From assembly GCF_017877355.1 (NCBI RefSeq), contig NZ_JAGIPR010000002.1:248001-312000 (forward strand): DNA of 64,000 nt, in the 5' to 3' direction. The position numbers and the translations under genes were made by a program. Shown piece by piece: positions 8,912-17,401 of this stretch (positions within the stretch are counted from its first letter, which is position 1; every line of letters starts with the position of its first letter). Origin of the DNA: Chryseobacterium jejuense (GTDB taxonomy: Bacteria > Bacteroidota > Bacteroidia > Flavobacteriales > Weeksellaceae). The notes beneath the pieces were generated by a model. It was given only the letters and a program-made list of their open reading frames with translations. It did not search any database and was not told the origin of the DNA.

Positions 8912-8959
8912 AATATATTTTTTAATAAAGTTAAAATATTTTTTAATTTTATTAAAGTT
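8912..8959. promoter_or_regulatory. AT-rich direct repeat upstream of the DUF2089 gene
   Basis: Two related blocks, TATTTTTTAATAAAGTT and TATTTTTTAATTTTATTAAAGTT, lie just upstream of the regulator's start on its promoter side. A paired operator for autoregulation is possible; low complexity makes chance likely too. Confidence 0.35.
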
Positions 8960-8975
8960 TTACTTAAAAAATGAA

Positions 8976-9009
8976 CAAAAAAATAACTGCAAAAATTCCT
9001 TTTGCAGTT
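8976..9009 (-). terminator. Intrinsic terminator of tyrA
   Basis: AACTGCAAAA / TTTTGCAGTT perfect stem with a 5-base loop; on the minus strand it runs into seven Ts. It lies 45 bases past the tyrA stop. Confidence 0.88.
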
Positions 9010-9054
9010 AATAATATACCGTTTTTAATAAGTTACATTTTGATTTTCAGTATG

Positions 9055-9897
9055 TTACCTTAGTATTCCTCTGATTCTGTTGGCATTGGTAATCAATTCT
9101 TCCAGATATTCATAGTTTTCTTTTTCTAAAGCAGATTTGAATTTTCTGAGCTGAGTGATATGTTCATTCAAAACATCCAGTACATTTTCTTTGTTCTGTT
9201 TAAAGATCGGAACCCACATTTCAGGATGTGATTTGGCAAGACGAACGGTACTGGAGAACCCGGAGCTGGCAAGCTGAAAGATGGTTTCTTCCTCACGTTC
9301 TTTTTCCAAAACTGTGTTGGCAAGAGCATACGATGTAATATGGGAAATATGGGAAATGTAAGCCGTATGAATATCATGATCTTCTGCATTCATGTAGATG
9401 GTATGCATTTCAAGGGCGTTCACAATGTTTTCAACTACATTCAATGCATCTTCTGCCGATTCTTCTTTATTGCAGATTACTCCTGCCTTTCCTGCGAAAC
9501 TTTCAGCAATGGCAGATTTAGGTCCGTTGTTTTCGGTACCCCACATCGGGTGAAAGGCTACAAACCTTGAACGTTTCGGATGGTTTTTCACAGCACCTAC
9601 AATTCCTGCCTTGGTGGAACCTGCATCCATAACGGTCTGATGATCTGACACAAGATCCAGTACGCTTGGTAACAGTTTTCTTGCAGCATCTACCGGAATA
9701 GCAAGAATAATAAGATCTGCATCTTTGACTCCCTGTTGCAGGTCTGCACCAGCATCAATTATTTTCAAATCTAATGCTTCGTTGATATGTTGTTGGCTGT
9801 TATCGATTCCGTAGATGAAGCTGGCGATGTTTTTTTCTCTTAACTTCAAGGCCATTGAACCTCCAATTAATCCCACTCCAATAATACTTATTTTCAT
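9055..9897 (-). CDS. tyrA: Prephenate dehydrogenase
   Basis: 280 residues. An N-terminal Rossmann domain has GVGLIGGS (residues 7-14) and DAGSTKAGIV at mid-domain; the C-terminal helical domain carries THITSYALAN-like and FSSTVRLA segments of the TyrA family. It oxidises prephenate to 4-hydroxyphenylpyruvate, the committed step to tyrosine. No chorismate mutase or ACT domain is attached. It stands alone here rather than inside an aromatic gene cluster, and is preceded by a probable tyrosine-responsive attenuator (9920-10036) with a YYY leader peptide. Confidence 0.93.
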   Translation of the reverse strand: MKISIIGVGLIGGSMALKLREKNIASFIYGIDNSQQHINEALDLKIIDAGADLQQGVKDADLIILAIPVDAARKLLPSVLDLVSDHQTVMDAGSTKAGIVGAVKNHPKRSRFVAFHPMWGTENNGPKSAIAESFAGKAGVICNKEESAEDALNVVENIVNALEMHTIYMNAEDHDIHTAYISHISHITSYALANTVLEKEREEETIFQLASSGFSSTVRLAKSHPEMWVPIFKQNKENVLDVLNEHITQLRKFKSALEKENYEYLEELITNANRIRGILR

Positions 9898-9919
9898 CTT
9901 TTTAAATTTTTTTAAATAA

Positions 9920-9946
9920 AAAAACCTCGTCCTAGGACGAGGTTTT
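9920..9946 (-). terminator. Attenuator terminator upstream of tyrA
   Basis: Palindrome AAAACCTCGTCC-TAGGACGAGGTTTT; on the minus strand it ends in a seven-T run about 20 bases before the tyrA ATG. The 5' arm CCTCGTCCTAG can alternatively pair with CTGGGATAGGG at 9976-9966 (10 of 11 positions paired, counting G-U), which covers the end of the leader ORF. It may also stop transcripts arriving from the lipoprotein operon upstream. Confidence 0.75.
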
Positions 9947-9967
9947 AAATTATGTTCATAAGAATCC

Positions 9968-10024
9968 CTATCCCAGATCTGAGTTAAAAATTCTATAATA
10001 ATATGTTTCGTTGTTAAAATTCAC
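9968..10024 (-). CDS. Candidate tyrosine leader peptide of tyrA
   Basis: An 18-residue ORF, (M)NFNNETYYYRIFNSDLG, with a GTG start and TAG stop. It has three consecutive TAT tyrosine codons and two TTT phenylalanine codons. The GTG lies 4 nt after a TAATTTCG promoter element, the same geometry as the ilv leader start at 41938. Its last codons overlap the antiterminator segment, so a ribosome stalled at YYY would leave that segment free and block the terminator. The weak points are the GTG start, the small size, and AT-rich DNA that gives TAT by chance. Confidence 0.6.
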   Translation of the reverse strand: MNFNNETYYYRIFNSDLG

Positions 10025-10028
10025 AATG

Positions 10029-10036
10029 CGAAATTA
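10029..10036 (-). promoter_or_regulatory. Candidate -7 element for the tyrA leader
   Basis: TAATTTCG, one base from TAnnTTTG, 4 nt upstream of the leader GTG. Transcription would begin at or next to the start codon. Only a weak -33 match (TTC, 21-base spacing) is visible. Confidence 0.5.
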
Positions 10037-10064
10037 TAAAATATTTTTTAAAGTCGGGAACTTT

Positions 10065-10508
10065 TTATGATTTCTTTTTGAGAAGAATAGGAGTATTGTA
10101 CTGCCAGTCATTGCTGGGTACTATTTCACTTTGGAGAAAATATTTTCCGTTTTTCCTGTATACAACAGCCAGAGTGTCGGTAGGAGAGTGGTTAGTCATA
10201 GAATTACCTTCAATTTGTCTGATGTATTTTACAATGATCTGTTTTTCATTTCCGGTGATGCTGCAAACGTCTGTAAAAAAGGTTTTATAGCCAAGTCCTC
10301 CAAAAGTACAGCTGTCTTTGGTGATGGTGAGATCATAATCCAATGTCATTTCAGCGTTTTCATCCAGTTTTCCAAAATCATGAGAGATGGAATATTTTCC
10401 TTTCCATTGGGCATGAAGGGAATTTCCAGCATCTTTTGAAGGTTCTTTCGGAAGACTTTTGCAGGAAATAATGCTTAAAGCAGTAAGAATAAAGAATATT
10501 TTTTTCAT
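10065..10508 (-). CDS. Lipoprotein of unknown function (immunity-array end)
   Basis: 147 residues with a lipoprotein signal ending at ISC (Cys16). The mature part is beta-rich, with DYDLTITKDSCTFGGLGYKTF and three further cysteines or charged strands, resembling small lipocalin-like folds. It is the last of a run of lipoprotein genes on the minus strand that starts after the GH19/M23 effector at 18.4 kb. Gap to the previous gene is 15 bases, so co-transcription is likely. I do not recognise a named family. A periplasmic protective role is inferred from position only. Confidence 0.75.
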   Translation of the reverse strand: MKKIFFILTALSIISCKSLPKEPSKDAGNSLHAQWKGKYSISHDFGKLDENAEMTLDYDLTITKDSCTFGGLGYKTFFTDVCSITGNEKQIIVKYIRQIEGNSMTNHSPTDTLAVVYRKNGKYFLQSEIVPSNDWQYNTPILLKKKS

Positions 10509-10523
10509 GATGTTGAATGAAAT

Positions 10524-11018
10524 TTAATCAGCACTGTGAATGATGGTTCTTTTTACATCATTGCCTTTTTGTTCCAATTCAAGGGTAGTTACACCCCCTG
10601 CAAATAAGAATTCAATTTCAACTTTGTTGGGCGAAACTTTATAGCTGATGGCTTCCAATCCATCCTGATGAATTTCCTTTTCACTGCTTTGTTTGGGTAG
10701 TTCAGTAAGAAGAAGCTCTGCTTTTTCCACTGCTTTTTCCTTGATGGTTCTTTGGTAAATATCGTCCATTTTGCTTTTAGGAAAAATGCACTCCAGCTGA
10801 GTTTCATAATCAACTGTTTTCTCCGGGCATTCTTTTAATGTAGGGATGATCTTACTTTCTTCAACAGTCTTTTCTTCAACAGCTTTTTCTGCTACGGGAG
10901 CTTTCATAGCAGAACTGTCTTTTTTCATGGTTTCTGTTTCATTTACAGTCTGTTTTGTATCGTTTTTACAGCCTGTTATCAGTAACAGGGTAATCGCGAT
11001 GAAGCTTATTTTTTTCAT
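10524..11018 (-). CDS. Lipoprotein with Lys/Glu-rich N-terminus
   Basis: 164 residues from ATG 11018; an in-frame TTG three codons upstream is a poorer start. Lipobox ITGC at about residue 17. A charged, low-complexity segment (about 20-60, rich in K, E, V and T) is followed by a compact domain with three cysteines (two of them in KECPEKTVDYETQLECIFPK) and a strand-rich end (KVEIEFLFAGGVTTLELEQK). No family recognised. Part of the lipoprotein run; 17 bases after the previous gene. Confidence 0.75.
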   Translation of the reverse strand: MKKISFIAITLLLITGCKNDTKQTVNETETMKKDSSAMKAPVAEKAVEEKTVEESKIIPTLKECPEKTVDYETQLECIFPKSKMDDIYQRTIKEKAVEKAELLLTELPKQSSEKEIHQDGLEAISYKVSPNKVEIEFLFAGGVTTLELEQKGNDVKRTIIHSAD

Positions 11019-11035
11019 TAATAACAAGATTAAGT

Positions 11036-11581
11036 TTATTTAGTATTTCTACTGGATTTTCCCATAAAGGGTCTTCCTATGGATTTCAGGGGAACAGGTT
11101 TATGGAAAATACAGGTTTCAGGAATAGAAGGTTGTTCAGATGGTTTTATCAGTTCCCAATTCATTTCTTTGTAATCAACAGTCCAGTCTGAAAGTATAGC
11201 TTTTCCTTTATGGGCAGAAGGGTTAGAGGGATTGTGAAATTCTATTATAGCTTTTCCTTGTGATATAATTCCAGTAATGATTCCTTCCTCCGGTTTATCC
11301 TGTAGAGTAAACCTGTAGGTTCCTTTTATGCTGTCCCTATTTTTTGTATTTTCTAATGTAATACTGAATAATTCATAATCATGAGAGTATCCGGCTTTCC
11401 AAACTCCTGATATTGTGTCTTTAATAGTTTGGTCATTAGCAATCTGAGAAATTTTTTCTGCCCCAATACTGTCACGGATACTGATTTTGTCCTGCAGTGT
11501 CAAAGGTTTATTCTCCCCGTTTTTTTTACAGGAAAGTATTCCTAAAACAGATAGTAAAAATATGATTTTTCTTATTTTCAT
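11036..11581 (-). CDS. Lipoprotein, paralogue of the 405-residue array protein's N-terminus
   Basis: 181 residues with lipobox ILSC (Cys18). The mature domain is a small lipocalin-like barrel: SGVWKAGYSHDYELFSITLEN, then HKGKAILSDWTVDYKEMNWELIKP, ending in ETCIFHKP. The same pattern (KGKAEIIINDDGTLKWKIIKSP, DECVLQK) closes the N-terminal domain of the protein at 14892-16109, so the two are paralogues. This supports family expansion by duplication within the locus. Ligand and target unknown; immunity by binding a peptidoglycan hydrolase is a guess from context. Confidence 0.75.
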   Translation of the reverse strand: MKIRKIIFLLSVLGILSCKKNGENKPLTLQDKISIRDSIGAEKISQIANDQTIKDTISGVWKAGYSHDYELFSITLENTKNRDSIKGTYRFTLQDKPEEGIITGIISQGKAIIEFHNPSNPSAHKGKAILSDWTVDYKEMNWELIKPSEQPSIPETCIFHKPVPLKSIGRPFMGKSSRNTK

Positions 11582-11611
11582 GATTCCAGCTATTTGTATG
11601 TACTTTTGATT

Positions 11612-12277
11612 TTATGGAGTACCATTTACTTTATGTTCTGAAGAGCTGAGTTTTGAAGTGAAATTTTCTCTCCATTCATTGGCTTTTACTTCATCATTTT
11701 CACTTTTTAGAGTAAAATGACTTAGGGTTTTCCAACTATTATCATTGTTATTATACTCATATAGAAATATAGTTCTCGGAATCTTTGGTGTGTATGGAGC
11801 ATCAAGATTAGGAGTATGTTTCAAATACTTTTTGGGTGTATGAAAGATGAAAATATTAAACTCTTTACTAAGCCCTTTGAATGACTGCTGGCTGAGTTTT
11901 TTATCAATCATGGTATCTGCATCCTGATCTTTATACTGGCCTGCCTGCTGGCTGTACCATTTGGCAGCTCCAATTTTAGGAACAAGAATAAATAGGGTTT
12001 CTCCATCCCGGTAAGAGAAGTCAAAATTACGGTAAACTCCTTCTGTACCTGTACTGGTTATGCCTTCCAGATCATCAATAGGGTAGTTGATGAAATCTAT
12101 ATTTTCCTGTTGAGGTTTTACAATTGTTTGAGCAGGTTTTATAATATCATGTTCTTCTTTTTTCTCAGAAGCTTTGAGGGTTGGAGAAGGTGAAGCTGCT
12201 CCTTTAGTGTTGGTTTCAGTTGCTTTTTTACATCCTACCAACAATAATAAAAGATAAAGGGGAATAATCTTTTTCAT
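11612..12277 (-). CDS. Lipoprotein of unknown function
   Basis: 221 residues, lipobox LVGC (Cys16), then a Ser/Thr/Lys-rich linker to about residue 55 and a domain beginning PIDDLEGITSTGTEGVYRNFDF. A long basic helix near residues 125-150 (KDQDADTMIDKKLSQQSFKG) precedes a strand-rich C-terminus. No family recognised. Gaps to its neighbours are 30 and 73 bases, in the same orientation as the effector. Probably anchored in the outer membrane, facing the periplasm. Confidence 0.75.
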   Translation of the reverse strand: MKKIIPLYLLLLLVGCKKATETNTKGAASPSPTLKASEKKEEHDIIKPAQTIVKPQQENIDFINYPIDDLEGITSTGTEGVYRNFDFSYRDGETLFILVPKIGAAKWYSQQAGQYKDQDADTMIDKKLSQQSFKGLSKEFNIFIFHTPKKYLKHTPNLDAPYTPKIPRTIFLYEYNNNDNSWKTLSHFTLKSENDEVKANEWRENFTSKLSSSEHKVNGTP

Positions 12278-12350
12278 GGGGTTGAATATACCCCTTTTTA
12301 AGTTTAGGTTTATTCACTGTTTATGGGGATTTTTGTCTTTAAAAATGATT

Positions 12351-13019
12351 TTAGGCATCATAGTACAAATCTAAGATCAGATGACCTTTTTCATCACACC
12401 ATTTTATCCAGAAGTTATGATCATGGTCATCTTTTACCATCAGCCAGCTTCCTTCAATTTTAACAGGATAATAAAAGCTGTCTTTATCAAGTGGTTGTGA
12501 TAGGGCTTTACTATCAGGTGCTGTTCTTAGAGGGTTTTCTTTTTCATTGAAATCAACTGAAAATACAGTCAGAATATGTTCTCCAGCGGTTTGATATACA
12601 AAATTAGAATCTGATACTTTAATATACTTGATGGTATTTTTATCTTCATTTACCAATACTTTATAGAGCCCATTTTCTTTGCCTAAGAATTTGAAAACTA
12701 AAAGAGTGTTTTCAGGTTTCATAGAGTAGGGGATTATGTTGTCATCATGGAAAGTATCCGTCATTTGAAACGATTTCCATATGGAATAATCTTCGTTATA
12801 AAGTTGGATAAAATCCTTTTGCTGATAAGTATTCTTTAAGACCACAAAACCTTTGTCTGTTTGCTGTGCAGGAACTTCTTGTCCATCTTTCTTTTCAGAA
12901 GGAGATATGCCTGATTTTTCTTTATTGAATTTGGATTGGAAAGAATTTGTTGTTTTTTTATCCTGACAGGAAAGCGTAAGCAAGGCTGTTAGAACAACAG
13001 TGGAAAGTATTTTTTTCAT
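12351..13019 (-). CDS. Lipoprotein with a C-terminal SH3-like domain
   Basis: 222 residues; lipobox TLSC (Cys18), a charged linker to about residue 55, a beta domain, and a C-terminal stretch (about 165-222) that reads like a bacterial SH3 domain: NPLRTAPDSKALSQPL, then VKIEGSWLMVKDD and FWIKWCDEKGHL. Bacterial SH3 domains often contact peptidoglycan or its hydrolases. It shares that module type with the next gene of the array. Separated from that gene by 38 bases. Function unknown; immunity is possible. Confidence 0.75.
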   Translation of the reverse strand: MKKILSTVVLTALLTLSCQDKKTTNSFQSKFNKEKSGISPSEKKDGQEVPAQQTDKGFVVLKNTYQQKDFIQLYNEDYSIWKSFQMTDTFHDDNIIPYSMKPENTLLVFKFLGKENGLYKVLVNEDKNTIKYIKVSDSNFVYQTAGEHILTVFSVDFNEKENPLRTAPDSKALSQPLDKDSFYYPVKIEGSWLMVKDDHDHNFWIKWCDEKGHLILDLYYDA

Positions 13020-13057
13020 GGTGTATCAAATATACAAAGGAATGGATATAAATCTGT

Positions 13058-14163
13058 TTATTTGGATTGTATCCTGCTTTTATGAACATATCCTTTTTTT
13101 CCTTCTTTAGAAACTACCAACCACCAGTCTCCACTTTGATCTAGAACTTCAATTTTTTCCCCCGTTTTTATTTTTTGTATAATTTGAGACGAAGTATTTT
13201 TATCCTTTCTTAGGTTAGTAAAGCCATCGGGATCTATTATTGTTGAATATATTTTTTCTTGATTACCTTCTTGCAGAAGTTCATAATCTTTTGAATACTT
13301 TTCAAGAGAGGGATAACCATAATATTTGTTTTTTTGAAAAGAGTCTTTTAATTCAGGATGAGAAACATAGATATTATTTAATAACAAATATGATTTGTCT
13401 GATTGAATATCAATATCCTCTTTGCCAGTGAACCCAAGTTGTAAAAGATAGGCAATAGCTTTTTCTAATGTAGCATGAGGGATGCCATTAGTTTTTATAA
13501 TATTTTCTTTATTATCAGCTAGATAACTTGTTAGTGCATTTAAAAAAGAATCTTTAGATTTTAAGCGTACTAACAACTTTTCTCTCAATTTAAATGAGTT
13601 TGTTGAGGTATTATAGAATACAAATGGTAATCTAGAGCTTTGTTCAATATCATCCCAATTCTGAATATTTCTAACTGCAGCGTTGAAAAGAACTTCATTT
13701 TTTTCATAATTAAATAAAACCACCAAATCGATTGCAAGATCTGGATTCTTAGCTGCTATATTTAAGATCGATGTCAAATCATTCTGATAAATAATTTTAT
13801 TTAGAGATAATAATTCTTCAAAATAAGGAAGCTTTTTGTTGTTATTTATATCAACCTTAATGCTATCTAAATCCGGTAAAATATCATTACCTATTTTAAT
13901 ATATTTCCCCTGTTTTGATATTTGGTAGCTTCATTGAATGCAAGAAAATCATTGTATCCACCTTGAAGTTTCTCAGGTTTAATACCAAGTAGATCCACAT
14001 TAATTTTATTGAATTGTTCCTCTGTATTCTTGAATTTATTATTCTTGAAATAACTTTCAATTGTTTTAGTTTCCTTATTTTCAGGGGAAGGAAGTGTAGA
14101 TTCTTTCTGTTTGCCTGAACATGAGATTAAAATAAAGATTAGTGGGAGTAAGAAATTTCTCAT
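13058..14163 (-). pseudogene. Frameshifted SH3-domain lipoprotein of the immunity array
   Basis: Reading from ATG 14163, a lipoprotein signal (FILISC) and about 85 residues are open until a stop just after a four-G run at 13907-13910. One extra G would join this to the -1 frame, which continues without a stop to 13058 and ends in a bacterial SH3 domain (GFTNLRKDKNTSSQII, QSGDWWLVVSKEGKKGYVHK). The repaired product would have 368 residues. Its KYYGYPSLEKY segment matches KYYGLPSFEKY in the 370-residue neighbour at 16253-17365. As written, only a 90-residue secreted fragment would be made. It could be decay, reversible slippage or a sequence error. Confidence 0.75.
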
Positions 14164-14178
14164 TTGTGTTATATGTTT

Positions 14179-14262
14179 TTACTTCATTTTGTCTTTAACT
14201 CTTTGTGTTATTCCGTGCTCATCTTTTGATGGGCTCTCGATGAGAATATAATTGATATATAT
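14179..14262 (-). pseudogene. Remnant of a duplicated lipoprotein C-terminus
   Basis: The minus strand reads NYILIESPSKDEHGITQ then RVKDKMK and a stop, matching the end of the intact gene at 14892 (YYNLMSSQSKDMSKVPQ, RVKDRMK, stop). No start or upstream domain remains. It marks a past duplication of the upstream gene pair. Confidence 0.65.
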
Positions 14263-14272
14263 CTTATTACAC

Positions 14273-14876
14273 TTAATAATAAAGATTATATTTCTCCATT
14301 TCAACATCTAAAGACTCATCCAGATAATGTAGAGAATCAGATTTGATTGTACCATCAACTCCTATACTGCTTTCTGTATAAGAAATAATACCCGCTGAAT
14401 TTCCTCTAAGAGGATTTAAGGGAAAATATTTTATTTGTCTTTTTATTAAAATAAGATAGACAATTGTAATTGCCGAAACCATCTCCTGAAATATTTCTGT
14501 AAAACTGCATTGAGTCGGTTTTTTTATTGTTGAGGTAAGTAAAGAGATTTACTTTTACTGTATTTCTATCAGTTTGTTTTTCTTTTATAAGTTTAATGGA
14601 AATATTATTTTCTAAAGGCAAAGAAAGTTCATTGTTTTCAGCTAAAGAGTATTGTTTCAAATACTCTTCATTTTGTTTTTTTAATATTAAATATCCTTTT
14701 CCGTTTTTTAGGGAATTGAAATAATTTGCATTCGCAAGAATAGAATCTCCAACAAAATGACTTTTATTGTGTATGACGTTTTTTGGTGAAGTATCTATTG
14801 CCTGTTTACGGCATATGCTGACAGATATTGTCAATATCAAAGCGGAGTAGCTGTATATTTTTTTTACGTTTTTCAT
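14273..14876 (-). pseudogene. Frameshifted secreted protein of the immunity array
   Basis: From ATG 14876 the frame runs 156 residues and stops at 14406. Another frame takes over near 14430 (an AAAA run on the minus strand) and gives YFPLNPLRGNSAGIIS through YLDESLDVEMEKYNLYY to 14273. Removing one A would give one 200-residue protein. The N-terminus is hydrophobic (about 1-22) with Cys22 in an atypical lipobox (VSIC). The mature part is strand-rich (GKGYLILKKQNEEYLKQYSL). Family unknown. The gene follows the 405-residue lipoprotein by 15 bases. Confidence 0.7.
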
Positions 14877-14891
14877 TTGTGTTTACATTTT

Positions 14892-16109
14892 TTATTTCAT
14901 CCTATCTTTAACTCTTTGTGGAACTTTGGACATATCTTTTGATTGGCTGCTCATAAGATTATAATATTTTGTATAGGCTTCTTTTGACTCTTGTTTATTG
15001 TTAAGCCCCCATTTCGAATCAGCATAGTTTAACCAAGCTACAACCCTGTTAGGATATTGTGAAAGTATTCTATTAAGAATGAAAATAGAGTTATTGTAGT
15101 TCTTATTTTGCTCCTGATAGTAGGCTATATTATTATAGTCGTTAACTGTTTTTTTATTTAGAGGGTATTGTTTTAAAAGTTGAGTGATTTCATTATCATT
15201 TAATGATGAGGTACATTGATAGTCTTTATTAACCTTTGAAACGATATCCAATGCCTGTCTTAAATCCAACTTCCTAGTATACATAACCAGATCTTTTTCT
15301 GTAAATGTATTGATCTCGTCAGGGGAAAAAGCTGGACCATTTAAAGGTATATAAGTATATGACAGTTTACAAATATCATCCTGTTCCACATAAGTTTCCT
15401 TTGAAAAATCTATTTTATTTAATTGTACAGTATTGGAGCCTGATGTAAAATAATATTTATAAGTAAGAAGATTATGGGGATTATCATCTTCACTAGTCTT
15501 TTTTACTATGAGAGAATTATTTTCAAAATAAACATCATCTGATTTTGGAACAATGGATTTTGTTTCGAAGTTTACAGTGTAGTTATTGTCTTTTAAAGAA
15601 AATGTAAAATTAGTTTTATCTTTAATTATGGAGTTTTCTTTTTGTAATACGCATTCGTCTGGGCTATAGAATTGTCCTTTTGGAGACTTTATAATTTTCC
15701 ATTTTAAAGTACCATCATCATTAATTATAATTTCAGCTTTTCCTTTGTCATTTTGATTGCTAAAAAAACTATAAAAATCAACAATAATTTTTCCATTATT
15801 TATAACCCCTTGGATGTTGTATTCTAAATCATTTTCGCAATCTATTTTGCCACCACTATTTGCAATTGCGCAATATTGTGCTTTTATACTATTATTGTTT
15901 TGGACAATATTCAATGTAAACATTTCTTCCGGTACACTAGAATTTTGTTGCTTTTTAACATATTTCCATTTTCCTGAAATATCAATAATTTTGGTATCGG
16001 ATACTTTTATTGTAGAATCCTTTAAATTTGTTTTATCATCATTAATGGCTTTTGCATTATTCTCTTTACAACTAAAAAGAAACATTAATAATAAAATTAA
16101 AAATCTCAT
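14892..16109 (-). CDS. Two-domain lipoprotein: lipocalin-like plus TPR
   Basis: 405 residues; lipobox LFSC (Cys14). An N-terminal beta domain (about 45-155: ISGKWKYVKKQ to SPDECVLQK) is paralogous to the protein at 11036-11581. A middle domain (about 165-275) carries strands such as YKYYFTSGSNTVQLNKIDF. The C-terminus (about 310-390) reads as TPR helices (YNNIAYYQEQNKNYNNSIFI, VVAWLNYADSKWGL). The gene lies in the effector-downstream lipoprotein array, very AT-rich by eye. Probably a periplasm-facing outer membrane protein. An immunity role fits the position; nothing in the sequence proves it. Confidence 0.78.
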   Translation of the reverse strand: MRFLILLLMFLFSCKENNAKAINDDKTNLKDSTIKVSDTKIIDISGKWKYVKKQQNSSVPEEMFTLNIVQNNNSIKAQYCAIANSGGKIDCENDLEYNIQGVINNGKIIVDFYSFFSNQNDKGKAEIIINDDGTLKWKIIKSPKGQFYSPDECVLQKENSIIKDKTNFTFSLKDNNYTVNFETKSIVPKSDDVYFENNSLIVKKTSEDDNPHNLLTYKYYFTSGSNTVQLNKIDFSKETYVEQDDICKLSYTYIPLNGPAFSPDEINTFTEKDLVMYTRKLDLRQALDIVSKVNKDYQCTSSLNDNEITQLLKQYPLNKKTVNDYNNIAYYQEQNKNYNNSIFILNRILSQYPNRVVAWLNYADSKWGLNNKQESKEAYTKYYNLMSSQSKDMSKVPQRVKDRMK

Positions 16110-16252
16110 ATTATGATAAAGTTTAAGTTATCATCAAGTTTATTATCCTTCTAAGAAAAGGTCTTGATCATTTGGTAGTATTAGTGATAAAGAAATTATT
16201 TTTTTAGAACTATATTTTTTATACCTAATAAGATGGTGAATGTTGTTTTTAC

Positions 16253-17365
16253 TTACATATCTAAGCCAATTCCATCGCCTTCAGTCTTTGCATCATTCCA
16301 ATACTTCTCAAAAGAAGGTAACCCATAATATTTTTGTTTTTTAAATTCATCCTCATATTTCTTTTGTAAATCTTCTGAAGAATGCTTGTGAAAAGTTCCC
16401 ATAAATGCAAAAGTTAAACCTGTTTTTTCTTTATGTTTTTCTCCAAAATATAATAGGTAAGCTATAAGTTTAGATTTCTCATGAAAATCCAAATTTTCTA
16501 ATTTTATTCTATCCGTCCTTATATCTTCTAAAACAGATACTATTTCTTTTGAATATTTTTCAGGGTCAGAATCCATGTATGAAAAAGTGTCGGAGTGGAT
16601 ATTGAAGCTCTTATCACAGTTTTTAGTATAAAAAACCTTTAAATATGTTTCTTTGTCATCTGAGTATTTTTCAATTCTGTTTCCTTTGACATACCATTCT
16701 AAAAGATCTTTATCTTTAACATAACCAAAATCTCTAACCAATGTTTCAAGAAATGCTTTATCATTAAATTTTAGCCATGCAAGATCAGCTTTGCTATCAT
16801 TAAATAAATATTTATTTTGAGCAATAATGTTTTGAGGAATATGAGTAGAGTAGTTTTGTCCATTAATTGTGACAATATTTTTTAGTAAGATAAATGGTGT
16901 AAATAATTTATTCTTTTGATCAAAAAATATATTTCCTGTTTCAGCAGATGACTCAAATAAGTTATCTTCTAATGTACTTTGTGATCCGTCCAGAAGATTA
17001 CCATGATATACAAGATATCTTGTGTTAATTTTTCCATGTTGATTACAGTTGATATTCAAACCAAAAATAGAGTTTATTTTTTTTGTGAAATTTTCGTTTG
17101 AGGGTTCTTTATAACCTTTGTTTTTTAAGTCTTTAATGATTAGGTCTGAAAGAACATTTAAATCTATTTCGGATAAGGTATATTTATCTTCGGTTTCCTC
17201 ATTTTCCAAATAGGCTTGCTTATCAAGAATATCCTTGACTTGGTTAGTACTAATATCTCGTTTTATAACTGTATTCGTAGGTTTGACAACCTCTTCTTGT
17301 TCTTTTTTGTTTTTGCCAGAACATGAAATTAGAATAAAGATTATTAGGATTAAAAAGTTTTTCAT
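16253..17365 (-). CDS. Lipoprotein, paralogue of the frameshifted array gene
   Basis: 370 residues with lipobox LISC (Cys15) and a charged linker. The mature domain holds many aromatic strands and, near the end, KKQKYYGLPSFEKYWNDA, which matches KNKYYGYPSLEKYSKDY of the gene at 13058-14163. Unlike that paralogue it lacks an SH3 domain. Two Cys-containing segments (NINCNQHGKINTRYL, TKNCDKSF) could form a disulfide in the periplasm. It lies 36 bases after the gene that overlaps the effector. I do not recognise a Pfam family. A second immunity protein is plausible. Confidence 0.75.
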   Translation of the reverse strand: MKNFLILIIFILISCSGKNKKEQEEVVKPTNTVIKRDISTNQVKDILDKQAYLENEETEDKYTLSEIDLNVLSDLIIKDLKNKGYKEPSNENFTKKINSIFGLNINCNQHGKINTRYLVYHGNLLDGSQSTLEDNLFESSAETGNIFFDQKNKLFTPFILLKNIVTINGQNYSTHIPQNIIAQNKYLFNDSKADLAWLKFNDKAFLETLVRDFGYVKDKDLLEWYVKGNRIEKYSDDKETYLKVFYTKNCDKSFNIHSDTFSYMDSDPEKYSKEIVSVLEDIRTDRIKLENLDFHEKSKLIAYLLYFGEKHKEKTGLTFAFMGTFHKHSSEDLQKKYEDEFKKQKYYGLPSFEKYWNDAKTEGDGIGLDM

Positions 17366-17401
17366 TTGTGTTTTTTTATCAATAATGAACTTTATAGATC
17401 T

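Noticed and set aside
13907..13910. Phase-variable poly-G tract
   Set aside because: Four Gs are too short for frequent slippage; decay or a sequence error is simpler, though kept as a minor option.
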